From Synaphobranchus kaupii (lineage: Eukaryota > Chordata > Actinopteri > Anguilliformes > Synaphobranchidae): 64,000 bases of DNA. A model generated the notes under the pieces. That model was not told where the DNA came from, ran no database searches, and saw nothing but the letters and a program-made list of their open reading frames with translations. Below are positions 44,230 to 56,235 of this stretch, piece after piece. The stretch lies in NCBI GenBank assembly GCA_029718625.1, contig CM056376.1, positions 95,275,945 through 95,339,944 of the forward strand, given 5' to 3'. Position 1 is the stretch's first letter. Each line of letters starts with the position of its first letter. Position numbers and translations under genes: made by a program.

Positions 44230-44511
44230 AAATACAGAGGTTTTTCATTATCATTTATACCATCATGGATTCTGTTCTCTTTCTGTTCCACCGCTCCTCT
44301 GTGGAATGCGCTTCCTGAGCACCTAAAGGCACCCCAGTCTCTGGACTGTTTTAAATCTGGCCTAGAGACCTTCCTCTTCAGGAAAGCCATACTCTCAGTA
44401 GTTCACATACTATTGTGCCTTTCTCTATATTTTTTGTTTTTGTTTTTATACTTTTATTTTACTCTGTAGCGCCATGAGATTGGTTCCAATGAATGGCGCA
44501 CTATAAGTTTA
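44230..44511 (+). mobile_element. L2/CR1-type LINE 3' end
   Basis: The C-terminal coding tail reads APLWNALPEHLKAPQSLDCF and KSGLETFLFRKA (about 44,302-44,390), the standard 'LWN-LP' ending of this LINE group. A short 3' UTR follows, ending GGCGCACTATAAGTTTAATG. An (ATT)n tail follows. It is 5' truncated with only ~50 recognisable codons. It belongs to a different family from the LINE at 18,505. Confidence 0.8.
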
Positions 44512-44537
44512 ATGTATTATTATTATTATTATTATTC
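44512..44537. repeat. (TAT)n LINE tail
   Basis: Eight to nine TAT/ATT units immediately after the LINE 3' end. Confidence 0.9.
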
Positions 44538-44538
44538 T

Positions 44539-45874
44539 ACTCAGTGGCATAGCGCAGTTTGTAGTAATAAGATTTGCAAACTGTTTCTTTATAAAAGATG
44601 ACATGAGTGACAAAACTACCCAGAAATCTATGGGTTAAAATGCCAACTGTATATTCTATTCGACAGTTAAGGAGAGTGGTACCTTGTGTCTTAATTACCA
44701 GCCAGGTTTGGCTTTTACCCAGCTGTCCTCAGTGTGAATAGTGAAAAGTTCCGAGGCCCTGCGGCAGAGTTTGGTCGAGCTGGCCACTGGGGAATATGAC
44801 GATCCTCATTAGTATGCATGCATATGCTTCTGACATACTTATTGCCCTTCATGGTAAGTTACTGCGCATCCAGCGAGCGACAAAGCAACACTGACAAATG
44901 CAAATGGCATAAGTATGTTATTATACATCCACTGCCAGACAATAGAATGAGAAAGATACTATGCCACCATGACAATAGAGCCAGACACAGAATGGCTCTC
45001 AGCAATTCAATTATTTACAGCAAAGAGTACTGTGGTATACGTTTATTCTATGGACTGTGAAAATCTGCCACCTTTAGCAATTGAAGAGATAGATATCTAA
45101 GGGTTTTAATGCGTATACGCAGATCAGCATGCTTCTTTGATCAGATGTTATATATTATGTAGAAGATATTATGCCCAACTCAACAGCCCAGTAGGTTAAA
45201 GCCATTTATGATTCATGTAATACAATATTTGCTATTATTATTTCAATATTATTCATTCATTTGGCTCTCATCTGTATGGCTTGCAGAGAATGTGTGAATA
45301 CAAAGTGTGAATAATCCTCCACTTTTAAGAGGTTTGGCCCAGTGAACAGTAGTTTATTTTAGCATGAACGTTTGCGTATTGCAAAGAAATATGTAAGTAA
45401 AAATATGAGTGAGGGAGATCCAGACATTACCTGAAGAGAGGAAGGAAGAACCTTCAGTAGGAAGCAGTTGAGGCTGACTGCTACAAATGAGTGGGGTAAG
45501 GCTGTAGCTAGAAGAGGTGCATATACAGAAGGACCTTAGTGTCAGGTTGTGGGAGGAACTGGTGGATAGACAGGTAAAAGCGCATTGGTGGTTATTCCCA
45601 AATTATATAAAGCGATATAGCCACCAGTTTGTTTCCCCGTTTTCTAGCATGGTACTTTAGTCCTCCGCCAGCTAGAGGTCATGACAGCCTCTTTGTCAAG
45701 CCACTTCTGAAACAATTATCCCATTTACACCACCTCAATTGTCTAAGTTTATGAAATAATTGCCATTAATTAAGCAAAACGATGAGTGATGCTATGTTTA
45801 CAAGCGACAAACATGTTAAATTCAGTTTGATTACTTCAAATTCAGTTTGCTTTGGACATGCTGCAGTATTTTCA
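44539..45874. other. Noncoding DNA, nothing recognised with confidence
   Basis: 44,700-45,060 is repeat-poor with an ATGCATGCATATGC patch and could be a conserved noncoding block. No exon, TIR or LTR is identified. Confidence 0.4.
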
Positions 45875-45879
45875 AATGT

Positions 45880-46468
45880 TGTACAGGGGCATGTTCGTTT
45901 TTGTTAGAAGCAGTCAGAAATGCCCACATAAAAAATTAGAAATTATATAACATTTAACTTGCACAAAAATGTGAAATAAAAAATTAATTATATGAATAAT
46001 AAGAAAATAGTTTGCAGTTGAGGTATGTATATAAGACGAGAGGAATCTAAAGAGGCGACAGAAATAAACAAAGGAAAACAAACCCGGAAGTATCGGGCGA
46101 AACGCTCGTAGGGAAGAGCCAAAAATAGAACGACAGAAAAACAAACTAACTCGCGCTAAAAGCGAGAAGAATAAGCTTTCTAAAGTATTGCTATCAAGAC
46201 CCGCGTTGTTTAGACAAGCAGAAACAACGCGTTCGATAGGGCGTACTGGTCTTAAACCTTACCGGCTTGAATGTTAAGCGAATTCACATGGAAGCGCCGA
46301 TACCGGAAAACGCAAAGTATAAATAGCCGGCAGAAACAACGAACAGGTGAAATCACTAAGTGCTGGCGAAACGAAAACTCGGCGTGGAATATGGAAAATC
46401 CGATAGAGTGCTTAATACAGGTAACGAACGCCCGCAGAGCTAGGGAAAGGCAAGCACAACCCATGATA
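45880..46468 (-). mobile_element. Diverged solo LTR related to the Gypsy-2 LTR
   Basis: On the minus strand it starts near TATCATGGGTTGTGCTTGCC (46,468) and shares with the 60,974 LTR the ordered blocks CACCTGTTCG..., TTTCTGCCGGCTATTTATAC and GCCGGTAAGGTTTAAGACC (there: CACCTGTTTTGCGTTTCCTG, CAGCTATAAATACC, GTCGGTAAGGTATAGG). The low end near TGTACAGGGG (45,880) is approximate. No clear target duplication; no internal sequence, so solo. Confidence 0.6.
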
Positions 46469-46663
46469 TGTCCACAAGGTCAAAAAGCTTCTTCATTGAA
46501 TTCATAAATTTTTCATGTAGAAATAACCTGTGTAACCTGTGGGAAAAACGAAGGTTAAAAACATGTACCTCATGTAAAGTAATATACTGTATCTCTATAT
46601 CTATATTTAGTTGAGAGTAGGGAAATGGGAATTACTCAACCTTAAATATAGTACTTCATAGTA

Positions 46664-46667
<4 letters not shown>

Positions 46668-46751
<84 letters not shown>
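46668..46751. repeat. (GT)n microsatellite, about 41 units
   Basis: Uninterrupted GT tract followed by TATGGGGGGGG. Confidence 0.97.
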
Positions 46752-46754
<3 letters not shown>

Positions 46755-47424
46755 GGGGGGGAAACACAGCTTAAACCATCTCGACCATCTTAGGCTGGTT
46801 TAAGATGGAATTTACAGCAGGCTAGTTGTAGAGTGAAACAATCTTGCCTTCATTTGTAGTGAGAATTTCTAGTGTACAAAGCACAATGTAGACTACCGCT
46901 GAACTAAATGTATCAGCCACGTGGAGGTTAACTCAACAAACATAAATTCAAAACATTTTTATTTCAACCTTTTTAAGAACCAGTGAGTAATGTGTGGCTT
47001 AAAATGCTGATTCTGCTTACTGAATTTTTTGAAACATTTTTAGATTTGACAGCGATCGTATAGCATGATCATTCTATTGGTAAATCTGTCCAGTGTTAAA
47101 GACTAAATTAAAGATTGAATTATTTTATGTGTTGATGTGATCAAACTAGCCTTGCTTGTTCACACTCACTTTCCATCTCCCTTATCTTGTGCCTGCCTTT
47201 GAGAAATTAAAGGGAATTCTTCATGCGTTTTGTTTTTTACGTAAGGCTAAGAAAATCAGGCAAGGGTATACACAGATTCCAAATGAAAATACATTTTATC
47301 AGATCATTTACTACACTGAAAAGGAAAAGGAATCGCAGGACATTAAACAATTGTGCATTCTATAGAAATTTCATGTTTAGACTAAGCCAAAAATCATTAT
47401 TAAAAAAGGGGTGTTTTATTATAA
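46752..47424. other. Noncoding DNA
   Basis: Contains AAACCATCT...GGCTGGTTTAAGATGG at 46,774-46,809, a small imperfect palindrome; otherwise AT-rich without features. Confidence 0.45.
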
Positions 47425-47893
47425 CAAACCTCAATTCCAAAAAAGTTGGGACATTATATAAAATGCACATAAAAGCAGAAAGCAGTGATTTGTAAATTCT
47501 CTTTTATATACATTTAATTGAAAACAGTAGATCCATTCAAATGCAGAGGGGTTACAGTATCACTTGTAAGAGCACCTGAAAATAAGATAGTGTCTTTCGA
47601 TATCCTTTTATACCCAGTCATGATAGCATCACCTGTTTATCTGTGGAATGTTCCAAGCATGTTTTTTTTTTTCAACTTCCCACTCTTTTTTTTTTTCCCC
47701 TGTCCCAACTTTTTTGGAACGTGGCATCAAATTCGGAATTAGTGTATATTCATAAAAGTCAATAAAGTTGATAAGGTAAAACATTAAATCTTTTTTTTGT
47801 ATTGTTTTCAAATAAATATATGCAAGAGAATTCACAAACCACTGCTTTTATGTGCATTTTACATACCGTCCCAACTTTTTTGGAATTGGTTTG
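47425..47893. mobile_element. Nonautonomous mariner-like element carrying a hairpin-element fragment
   Basis: Ends ACAAACCTCAATTCCAAAAA (left) and GGAATTGGTTTG (right) with TA on each side are TIRs of the same family as the element at 53,740; TTGGGAC and GTCCCAA follow within. Between 47,528 and 47,605 is an arm end of the hairpin repeat (AGATCCATTCAAATGCAGAG through GATATCC). It is joined directly to the family's TATA region (TTTTATACCCAGTCATGATAG on the plus strand). No transposase. Confidence 0.8.
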
Positions 47894-47931
47894 TACACGT
47901 GGGGTATTTAAACAGCATTTCAATAAGAACT

Positions 47932-48643
47932 TGTTATGGTAGGTGGGAAACAGGACCCAATAGCAGGCGGGAAGTAGGAAAAGCGAAGTTTAATATAGGG
48001 GCAAGGCAGCAATCCGTGGTACAAAACAGACAGGGTCCAAAGAGTAGTCACAGAACAGGCTGGGGTCGGAACCGGGAAGGCACAGCAGAAGTACAAAAGA
48101 GTCCAAAATCAGGGTTGTGAGAACACAGGCAGAAGTCCAAAACCAGGGAGGTGTAAAGGTAAACAAAAAGAAAACAAAACGAAGACAGAATACAAAAATA
48201 AAATAAAGACAGGAGACGGACTCGGGATAACAAAACCAAGAAACAGATACTCATAAACAACCAACTCGGGAAGATACTCAGGAAACTAGTAAGACCACTG
48301 ACAAGTGTTGATTAGTATTATTTACAAGTTAGGCGTTAGTATATTAGTAAGAAACCTAATTCTAAGCAGTTAGTAGTAATATAGTAGATTAGTAGTATTA
48401 ACAAGGGTAATTAGTAAAGAAGGAAGTAAACGAGAGTGGAAATACAGCGAAACCCGAAATCACCAAAGGCTCCCGAATAGTGTAACGAAGACAGGGGAGT
48501 GATGGTAATACAAACACGGAACAGTGAAACCATAAATGAAAATAAATGCAAGAAAAAATGCAATAACCTAATAAGAATAAACAAACAAGCTGAGAATAAG
48601 AAACATAAATGTACAAACAAAGATGGAATGCAGAAACCTAACA
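47932..48643 (-). mobile_element. Solo LTR, family A (copy 2), with perfect 5-bp target duplication
   Basis: On the minus strand it begins TGTTAGGTTTCTG (48,643) and ends CCCACCTACCATAACA (47,932). GAACT flanks both ends exactly (47,927-47,931 and 48,644-48,648). It shares with 11,887-12,935 the blocks GGATTGCTGCCTTGCCC, TATTAAACTTCG and CACTATTCGGG. 712 bp, so about 340 bp shorter than copy 1 through internal length differences. Confidence 0.88.
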
Positions 48644-48648
48644 GAACT

Positions 48649-49631
48649 ACACCATTGTATGGATTTTTATTACTACGTCTGAGTTACTCCTGGATCTAGT
48701 ATGCTTACAAGTGGGGTGCACTGTTGGAGCACATTAATCTTAAACCATGGCATACTTGTTAGCATGTTGTGGGCATATATCAGCACTTGGGTGTTTCAAT
48801 GGCACTCTGTGAATACATTCTGTTTGTATTCTTCATTCTTCATACATTCTTCCTTTGTATTAAACACAATGCAGCCGGGGCAGTTTGGGATGCATTAACT
48901 TGAAAGGCAGCCATGAAGACCAAATGAATTTTAATCAGGCTGAAAACACGCTCTCATTCTCCTTTTATTGAGCTCTGCAATCCTATTGATGTTAAACCAG
49001 TAACTCTCGGCTATAATTACTCATGAGCTCTTATCGTAAGAAACAAGGAGAAACAGTGAGCGAGAAAGACAGAGAGAGTGAGAGAGAAAAAAGGGAGGGA
49101 GAGAAAAACAGCTTAAGTTGCATCTATTTTCATCTTTGCCTTCAATCAAGAGGATTGATGTGGCGTAACTGTGGTGGTAAACACAAACCGCACTGTACCC
49201 ATTGGAAACGAGTTTGCGAATGTACTGTAGAAATACATTGGACAGTATTTCCATAACTTTGTTTCCTCTACAGTGACTGTTCAAAGACTGGGCTGAAGAC
49301 ACATACAGGGTATTTATTGCAGTTTTCCCTTTATAAAAACATAGAGAAACTGGAGGCGAGCGAATGGTTGCAAATTGGGGCCAAATATAGATAGGAGAAA
49401 AGAATGGGCCTTTATCATGCTAATGGTGCACTTGCCAGATCACAGCAATTTATTCTAGAGTTTGGACATGTCAACTGGCTTCCACAAGGAGAGAGAGAGC
49501 AAGAGAGGAGGAACTCCAGAAGACGAGAAGCTTAAATGAGGAGCGATATGATGAGAGTCACAGGGAGAAAAACTGATTGTAATTGGCATCTCTGTCTCTT
49601 GAACACGCTTTAAAATCATTAATATGCCGGA
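48649..49631. other. Noncoding DNA with a purine-rich tract
   Basis: A GAGA-rich tract lies at about 49,048-49,110. 49,130-49,600 is repeat-poor. No gene recognised. Confidence 0.45.
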
Positions 49632-49700
49632 GTGGCATAGTGGTTAAAAATCTGGGCTTCTAACCAGACGTTTCAAGCATTGGTTCCCAGTTGTAGCCTG
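49632..49700 (+). repeat. tRNA-like SINE fragment
   Basis: GGCATAGTGGTTAAAAATCTGG resembles an A box region and GCATTGGTTCCCAGTTG a degenerate B box region about 30 bp on, as in fish tRNA-derived SINEs. Very diverged. Confidence 0.45.
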
Positions 49701-51954
49701 CCAATGTACAGTTGAGCTAAGTAATTCACTTTGATTGCTTCAGCAGCTAAATAACCAGCTTTCTTAATCAATAATACGTAAAACGTTTTTGCTGTCTGGC
49801 AAGCAAACACATAATAAAAAGAATAAATATCAAGTATGAAAACTGTTCCCTGTATTTCTTCTTCATCCAAGATAAGCTAGTATAAAGGAAAGAAAATTTA
49901 CAACCCACTGTAATGGTACCTCTGATGGATGTACATGGGCCTGAATAGATTCTGAGCGTTCGGAGGGCGTAAACCTGTTCAGCCCAGCGGATGCTGACTC
50001 AGACCCAAAGATTTTGTACATATTTAAAAACATCTTGCCAGTCTGTGAGATGCATTTGATGAGTCAAATTCACCAGTTATTGTAGATTTAAAAGTTATCG
50101 TAGATTATAAAATATTTCACTAGACAATCAGGGTTCTGCTGACACAGGGTAGTGAGGGAACCTTTATCGTTATATTGCACTCAACCAATAGCAAATGTAA
50201 CATGGCCTTAGGGGAAATAGAGTGAAGGTGCTCAATACCTCTTTGTGCTTTGTGTGTAGGATGGAAAACCCCTGATCTCTGGAGTATTGAACTGAAAAGG
50301 TTTTCCTTTAACAAGCTGCATGACTTTGATGTGCTCAGGTCCTTTTAATAACACCCTCACACTCAAGTGGGAAAAATAGAGGGCTAATTGAAGTGGGGAT
50401 ATTTAAGTGACACACCACTGAAGTATAATTAGGGGCACTGTGGCACAGTGTAGTGCAGTGTAATACAATATAATAGAGTCAATGTTTTATTGTGTAATAT
50501 TATCATTCTGTCATTTAGCCATTGGCCATATTCGAGGTGACTTATAATGCATGGGACGATTACAATAACAAAACAGAACATCAAACAAAAAATGTTAAAT
50601 GAATCGGAATAAATTAGGAACATAATGCGCTGGTAAATTGAAAGGCAGTTAATATGCACATAATTAAGTCAGAGACAAGCTGATTAAGTATATCTGCAAG
50701 GGGAAAATCATTTGCTGTCAAAAGTACACATGATTAAAATACATTTAGGGCAGAGAATGAGGTGTGGATTGAAACTGAAGGCCAGGGGATATTCTTTAAA
50801 TCAGTATACAGTTTACCTTAAGGAGATAATTACATAATATTACCTGTACTAGAGTGTTGGAAAATATTCTCACAACACATACATCTTTGTTCTCTCAATT
50901 TGCGTTTTTGTAATGCCTATCAAAAATTCTGATTGTGTACCATCAACAGGCCAACATCTAATAAACAAATTAAAATCACAGCAGTAGCATTTTAGCCTGC
51001 AGCAAAAGGCTAAATTGTAGTGGTCACTGTCATACATCCTCTTGTACTATACTGTGTAATAAAGGTGAACTTTATAAAGGCTTGGCCAAGAAAAAGAAAA
51101 ATGGTTCTCTTTCACATTATCCCTGGGATGGTGTTCTAGAATCAACATTTCAAGAAAGTGCTCAATGAATCCTCTTTGCCCCTGTTGGATTTTGGCATGC
51201 ACTGTAGTATAGTACACTGTTGGTGTTCACTGTGGACGCATGAACTTTGTAGCTAAATGTGGTGAAATTCATCTTGTAACTGAATGTAGTGAAATACAGC
51301 CATTTGTACTGCAATTTTGTTTTGTCATCTTGGTGTGATATACCGTTGTGTAGTGAAACTCACCTTGCTGTGATGTAGTGCAGTAAAATTAATCAGCAAA
51401 GCACTCTGATGCAGTGTGGAATAATACATCATCACTCAAGGGTGTAAGATCTGTCAGCTTTCAGTATGGGTTAGCTTGGCTCTCCTCTACAACACTTAAT
51501 GGATTTATACCAGCTGACAAATTGTTCGGACAACCTGACCAATATTGATTGGGTGGACAGTGGAGGAGGTTAGGCTGATAAAAGCAAGGGGCTAGCAGGT
51601 GGAACTGTTGTTTTCAGGTGGTGGTTGAAGGTAAAATGGCAGTGGTATATGAATATAGGCAATACACAAAATTCAGTTTGAGAGTGAATTGTAGTGCAAA
51701 TACGTTCAGACTACTGTCATAGCTAGATGCACATTTCATTAAAAAAAAATTGTAACCCTAACCTTGATTCTCCAGTATGCAGAATGAGTTGCGGCGGGAG
51801 GAACATCAGATCATTTAAAATGCATCTGCTCTTGGTGTAAATGTATATTCAGATCTTTCTTTTTTTTAAATGCATTAAGAAATCTAAGACTTTCCTGGTT
51901 TTCACATCTACACCACTGTACATTTTTTCTCCAAGCATTATGATGTATGATGTA
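49701..51954. other. Noncoding DNA
   Basis: AT-rich; a region of repeated TGTAGTG(A/C)A words lies at 51,180-51,420. No open frame with a domain; no repeat boundary found. Confidence 0.45.
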
Positions 51955-51984
51955 TTGGGCGACTCATTATGATGAGTCGCCCAA
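51955..51984. repeat. Perfect 13-bp palindromic hairpin with TGAGTCG sites
   Basis: TTGGGCGACTCAT (51,955-51,967) and ATGAGTCGCCCAA (51,972-51,984) pair perfectly around the loop TATG. Each arm carries an AP-1/bZIP-like TGAGTCG half. Confidence 0.85.
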
Positions 51985-52884
51985 CTGCAGCCTTTTCTTT
52001 CTTCCCATAGCATGCATGCAAAAGAGTAAAACCAGTCCTAGAGGGAGGAAACAGAACCCAATGATCTGGACAAACATAAACACAGGCACGTACATGTCAG
52101 TGCGCACTCGCACACAATCTCTAAGAAAATCTTTAAAGAAAAAAGGAGGAAATTAAATGCTGTATATAAAGAAATAAAACGGAATATGAAAATCCATCAA
52201 TATGATTTATGAGGCTCCCACTGATGTTCTCCTCTTCCTTCGCCCCTGGCCCTCTGCCCTCTCTATCCAGGGCCGTTTATAGGGCTATATTTTTTTTCTT
52301 CTTATTCCTCATAGTTTTATCTCCTCTCAGACTTAGGCAAAAATATATAAATAAATAAAAATACAAAAAAATCTCCCTCAGTGGATAAAGCTTGGCAGAG
52401 AATGCAAATGTGTACGGCTTGACTATCAAAGGCATAGGCTTCATATCTACTGCTTCCCAATTTCAGCCTTGGGGAGCTCTGTATGTGCTGGTTTTTGTTC
52501 CAGCCAATCCTATAATTAATTAAGGTAACTGATAACATGCGTTTACATGCTTGTGTGATGTCTATGCTTGATTCAACTTAGTCAGAATGTAGGTTTAGCT
52601 CATTAGCATTAGCAGTTTTAAGCCTTTATTGCCCACAAATGGTCATTAACCAGGTGCCTGTGCGATGAGCATGTAGGACTACAATGTGATTTTGCCTGTC
52701 AATCGATACATCAATTAATCAATTGCAATCACAATTACAGCCTCTTTTGTAGACTGCAGTTCAATTTACAGGCCATTCGATACTGGAAATGGCTTTTTCA
52801 GTGGGCACAAAGGCTATCATACACATCTGGATTCCCTGCTCTCACCTATGCCTCAGCAACACAGATGCTGTTTGTGGCAATATG
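51985..52884. other. Noncoding DNA
   Basis: Nothing recognised beyond AT-rich and CT-rich patches. Confidence 0.45.
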
Positions 52885-52995
52885 ATCCCAGCACACCCAC
52901 TTATTTGAGTGGGAGGCCCCAGCACACCCACTCATCTCAGGGAGACATATCAGCACACCCTCTAATCTGATTTGGACATCCCAGTACACCCAGAG
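52885..52995. repeat. Imperfect ~32-bp tandem repeat, four units
   Basis: Units beginning (C/G)CAGCACACCC or CCAGTACACCC occur near 52,889, 52,919, 52,949 and 52,981, each followed by a variable CACT/TCTA segment and GGGA-type words. Old, diverged minisatellite. Confidence 0.6.
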
Positions 52996-53145
52996 GGGTA
53001 GGAGAGATGTTTCATGTGCCAAGGTATGTGGTTACACACCAAGCTCATGAATTAGACTGTCCGTTGCCACATGAATGAAAAAAATGTCACTTAACCCCTT
53101 CGTTCAGATGCCAAATTTGGTCAATTCTCACCTATTTAGGGGGGT

Positions 53146-53400
53146 GTCAGGAGAAACAACCCTTAAAGTGATCCATCCATATCTACTGCATATCTGGCAG
53201 CAGAGTGATGGTTTGAGGCTTGTTTGATACCTCAGACCCTTGCTGACTTACAGCCATTTTACCAACCATGTATTCCATACTGTTCCAGCATAATTTACAG
53301 CTATATCTAGTCCCGCCCCCCAATTCCCATAGAGATCCATTCAAATGCAGAGAGGTTATAGTATCGCTTGTAAGAGTACCAGAAAATAGGATATCAAAAG
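53146..53400. repeat. Hairpin element, one arm only
   Basis: It runs from GTCAGGAGAAACAACCC through CATATCTGGCAGCAGAGTG and ATTCCCATAGAGATCCATTC to GAAAATAGGATATCAAAAG, matching the right arm of 13,851-14,344 and extending about 25 bp past its end. The partner arm is missing. Confidence 0.85.
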
Positions 53401-53486
53401 TCTTTTGATGTTGTTGGGTCACACACATCAGGAAGTCATGGCATGCAAAGGATATGCGACCAAATATTAAAAATGATTACTTTATT

Positions 53487-53717
53487 CTATATATAAATGC
53501 AGGGGTTCCAATAATTGTGGCACACATGGTTTTGTTAAAAAATAATTATTTCTTGATGAGGGATTTATTTTTTTCTCATAATACATTTACTTAAATTAAA
53601 GGTTGGATTTTTCTCATTTTTTCAGTGTGACATTAAGCTAATTCACCAAACGGTGAATTTTTTATAACATTTTTTACTCATCTTTACCAGGGGTGCCAAT
53701 AATAGTGGAGGGCACTG
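53487..53717 (+). mobile_element. Tc1-like family T copy 3, 3' TIR only
   Basis: It runs from GGGGTTCCAATAATTGTGGC to GTGGAGGGCACTG, with TA following (53,718-53,719). It matches the long TIR of copies 1 and 2. No coding part remains. Confidence 0.85.
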
Positions 53718-53739
53718 TATATTATTTACGATAATATTA

Positions 53740-55030
53740 CAAACCCCACTTCCAAAAAAGTTGGGACAGTGTATAAAATGTAAATAAAAACAGTAAGCAA
53801 TGATTTGCAAATCCTTTTTGACCTGTATTCAATTGAAAAGAGTACAAAGACAAGATATTTAATGTTTTAACTAATCAACTTTATTTTTTGTAAATATACA
53901 CTCATTCTAAATTTGATGCCTGCAACACGTCCTAAAAGTTGGGAAAGGGGCATGTTTACCACTGTGCTACATCACTTTTCCTTTTATCAACACTCAGTAA
54001 TCTTTTGGGAACTGAGGACACTAATAGTTGTAGTTTTGAAAGCGGAATTTCTTCCCATACTTGTTGTTCAACAGTCCGGGCTCTCCATTCATAATGTGCC
54101 ACACGTTTTCAATAGGAGGCAGGTGTGGACTGCAGGCAGGCCAGTCTAGCACCCGCACTCTCTGACTACAAAGCCATGCTGTTATGACACGTGCAGAATG
54201 TGGCTTGGCATTGTCTTGCTGAAATAAGCAGGGACGTACCTGAAAAAGACGTCATCTAGATGGCAGCATATGTTGCTCCAAAATGCATATGTACCCTTCA
54301 GCATTAATGGTGCCTTCACAGATGTGCAAGTTACCCATGCCATGGGCAATAACACACCCCCATACCATGACAGACGCTGGCTTTTGAACCTTGCGTTGGT
54401 AACCATCGGGATGGTCCTTTTCCTCTTTGGCCCAGAGAACGTGACGTCCAATATTTCCAAAAACAACTTGAAAGATGGACTCGTCAGACCACAGCACACA
54501 TTTCCACTTTGCGTCATCTCAGATGAGCTTGAGCCCAGAGAAGTCTGTGGCATTATTGGATTTTGTTGATATATGGCTTACGATTTCCGTAGTAGAGTCT
54601 TAACTTGCATTTGTAGATGCAGTGATGAACTGTGTTTACTGACAAAGGTTTTCTGAAAAATTCCCGAGCCCATGTGGTTATATTCATTACAGAAGCATGT
54701 CGGTTTTTAATGCAGTGCCATCTCAGGGATCGAAGGTCACAGGCATTCAATATTGGTTTTCGGCCTTGCCCTTTACAGACCGAGATTTCTCCAGATTCTC
54801 TGAATTTTTTTATAATATTATGGACTGTAGATGGTGAAATCCCTAAATTCCTTGCAATCGTTTGTTGAGAACTGTTGTTCTTAAACTGGTGGACTATTCG
54901 CTCACAGTTTTTCGCAAAGTGGCTCATAAACACCTGAGCCTTCGTGAATGCTCCTTTTATACCCAGTCATGATAGCCTCACCTGTTACCTATTCACCTGT
55001 TTACTTGTGGAATGTTCCAAACAATTACAC
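53740..55030 (-). mobile_element. Mariner/Tc1-like element with transposase, one end missing
   Basis: The left end CAAACCCCACTTCCAAAAAA follows TA (53,738-53,739). The sequence inward includes GTTGGGACAG and a long AT-rich TIR. The transposase gene lies on the minus strand, with a TATA region (TATAAAAGGAG) at about 54,962-54,952 on the minus strand. The opposite TIR, present in the short copy at 47,893, is not found after 55,030. Confidence 0.85.
53915..54933 (-). pseudogene. Mariner/Tc1-like transposase, frameshifted, DDE triad readable
   Basis: ATG at 54,933 starts MFMSHFAKNCERIVHQFKNN. Residues about 20-60 contain the paired-type helix-turn-helix (QTIARNLGISPSTVHNIIKK) and GRKPIL. After about residue 125 a stop intervenes. 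The catalytic part is then read in other frames: VLWSDESIFQVVFGN (first D, about 54,493), KPASVMVWGCVIAHGMG (about 54,390), QQDNAKPHSARV (second D, about 54,215) and PPIENVWHIM (E, about 54,110-54,090). Then RLLSV-like C-terminus. All three acidic residues survive, but at least three frame breaks make it inactive. Confidence 0.85.
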
Positions 55031-55083
55031 CTCAGTGAGCGAATGTACATTCTAAGTTGTTTGCGTAAAACAAACTAATAAAA

Positions 55084-55195
55084 CTACATTGAAAAAACTG
55101 TTGTGTTGAATTTACTTAATTTTATTATGTCAAGTGGTTGCACAAAATAAATTGAACTAAATCCAGATATATTTTTTAAGTTGAGTGTATTTTTC
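55084..55195. mobile_element. Small AT-rich MITE-like repeat
   Basis: ACATTGAAAAAACTGTTGTGT at the left and TTTAAGTTGAGTGTATTTTTC at the right are imperfect inverses. TTGAATTTACTTAATTTTAT and ATAAATTGAACTAAA mirror each other inside. A common type of fish MITE. Confidence 0.5.
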
Positions 55196-55278
55196 AGTAA
55201 TTTCAGATGAATTATTCTGAGTAAAGTTTATTCTTTTTTTTTTTCTAAGAGATTCCAAATAAAATGGGTTTCGTTGTA

Positions 55279-55553
55279 ATTACTTATCAGATCCAAAACG
55301 TCTACGACGTAAAAAAAGCCAAGTTACTCACGCATAGCCTACATAGCGCTGTCTATAAGTTCTTAATTCCAACTTGCAAAAACTAGGCCTGCCTTTAAAA
55401 GTCTTGATATCAAAATGTGGCCAAGTTACAACAATATTGCCTATCGTAGCTCACACTAAATAAACTAGCTCTATTCCAAAGCAATGCTATCCAAACTTTC
55501 CTAAATTATTTAATGCAACTTGGCCCTGTGTTTCTTCATCTTTGCATGTGAAG
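55279..55553. repeat. Left arm of a 1.2-kb long-TIR element
   Basis: It is the reverse complement of about 56,236-56,515. Shared words include AACGTCTACGACGTAAAAAA, AGCCTACATAGCGCTGTCTA and AACTTGGCCCTGTGTTTC. Only a few percent differences by eye. Arms start near CAGATC. Confidence 0.88.
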
Positions 55554-56235
55554 AGATTGTGTCTCATGGAACAACATATGATTTCAATGAATGTTTTTAA
55601 CAGTTGATGAATAATTACACTCCAGAAAGGATATGGTTGTACTTTGTTGGCAAGTTTACTTTAGAAAATGTACAGGTTTTAAAATGTTAACTGCTGCTAC
55701 AGCATTCTGTACAATTCACAAACAGACATTTATATGAAGAAACATCATGTACAATAGAGAAAGGGGTGATGAATAAATAAATGCAGATAAAAATGAGTAA
55801 TATTTTTACCTAGAACATAGCGTACATAAAGCATTTTTACAAACCAGACATGTTTGTGGGTCAGATGGTGGCAAATAAGTAATAGTACCAATTTTCTTAA
55901 CATAATAGTATTTATGATATTTGCAAACAGAATTTTGTGAACACAAGGATATCTATGCTCTGTAGGACCACACAGGTTTTGATAGAAATCCAAATAAATA
56001 AATCAATAAATGCATAATAATAATAATTATAATAATAATAATAATAAATTTTATTCATTATGTGCTTTTCATAGACCCAAGGCAGTGGATGCAGACAATT
56101 GTTCAAACATGCCCTATAGTGTAGTAATTTATCTGTTTACTAAGTGAAACACATCTGAATCAGAGTATTTCCACTATAAATTATTTTCATTTTGCAGTTT
56201 GATGTGGCACATACAGTTTCATTGACCACATTCTC
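55554..56235. other. Spacer between the long inverted arms
   Basis: AT-rich, no coding frame of note. Includes an (AAT)n microsatellite at about 56,014-56,046. Confidence 0.6.

Noticed and set aside
48398..48620. Hydrophobic minus-strand open frames resembling membrane peptides
   Set aside because: They lie within the family A solo LTR and reflect its pyrimidine-rich strand.
49632..49700. tRNA gene on the plus strand
   Set aside because: Boxes are degenerate and the cloverleaf does not close by eye.
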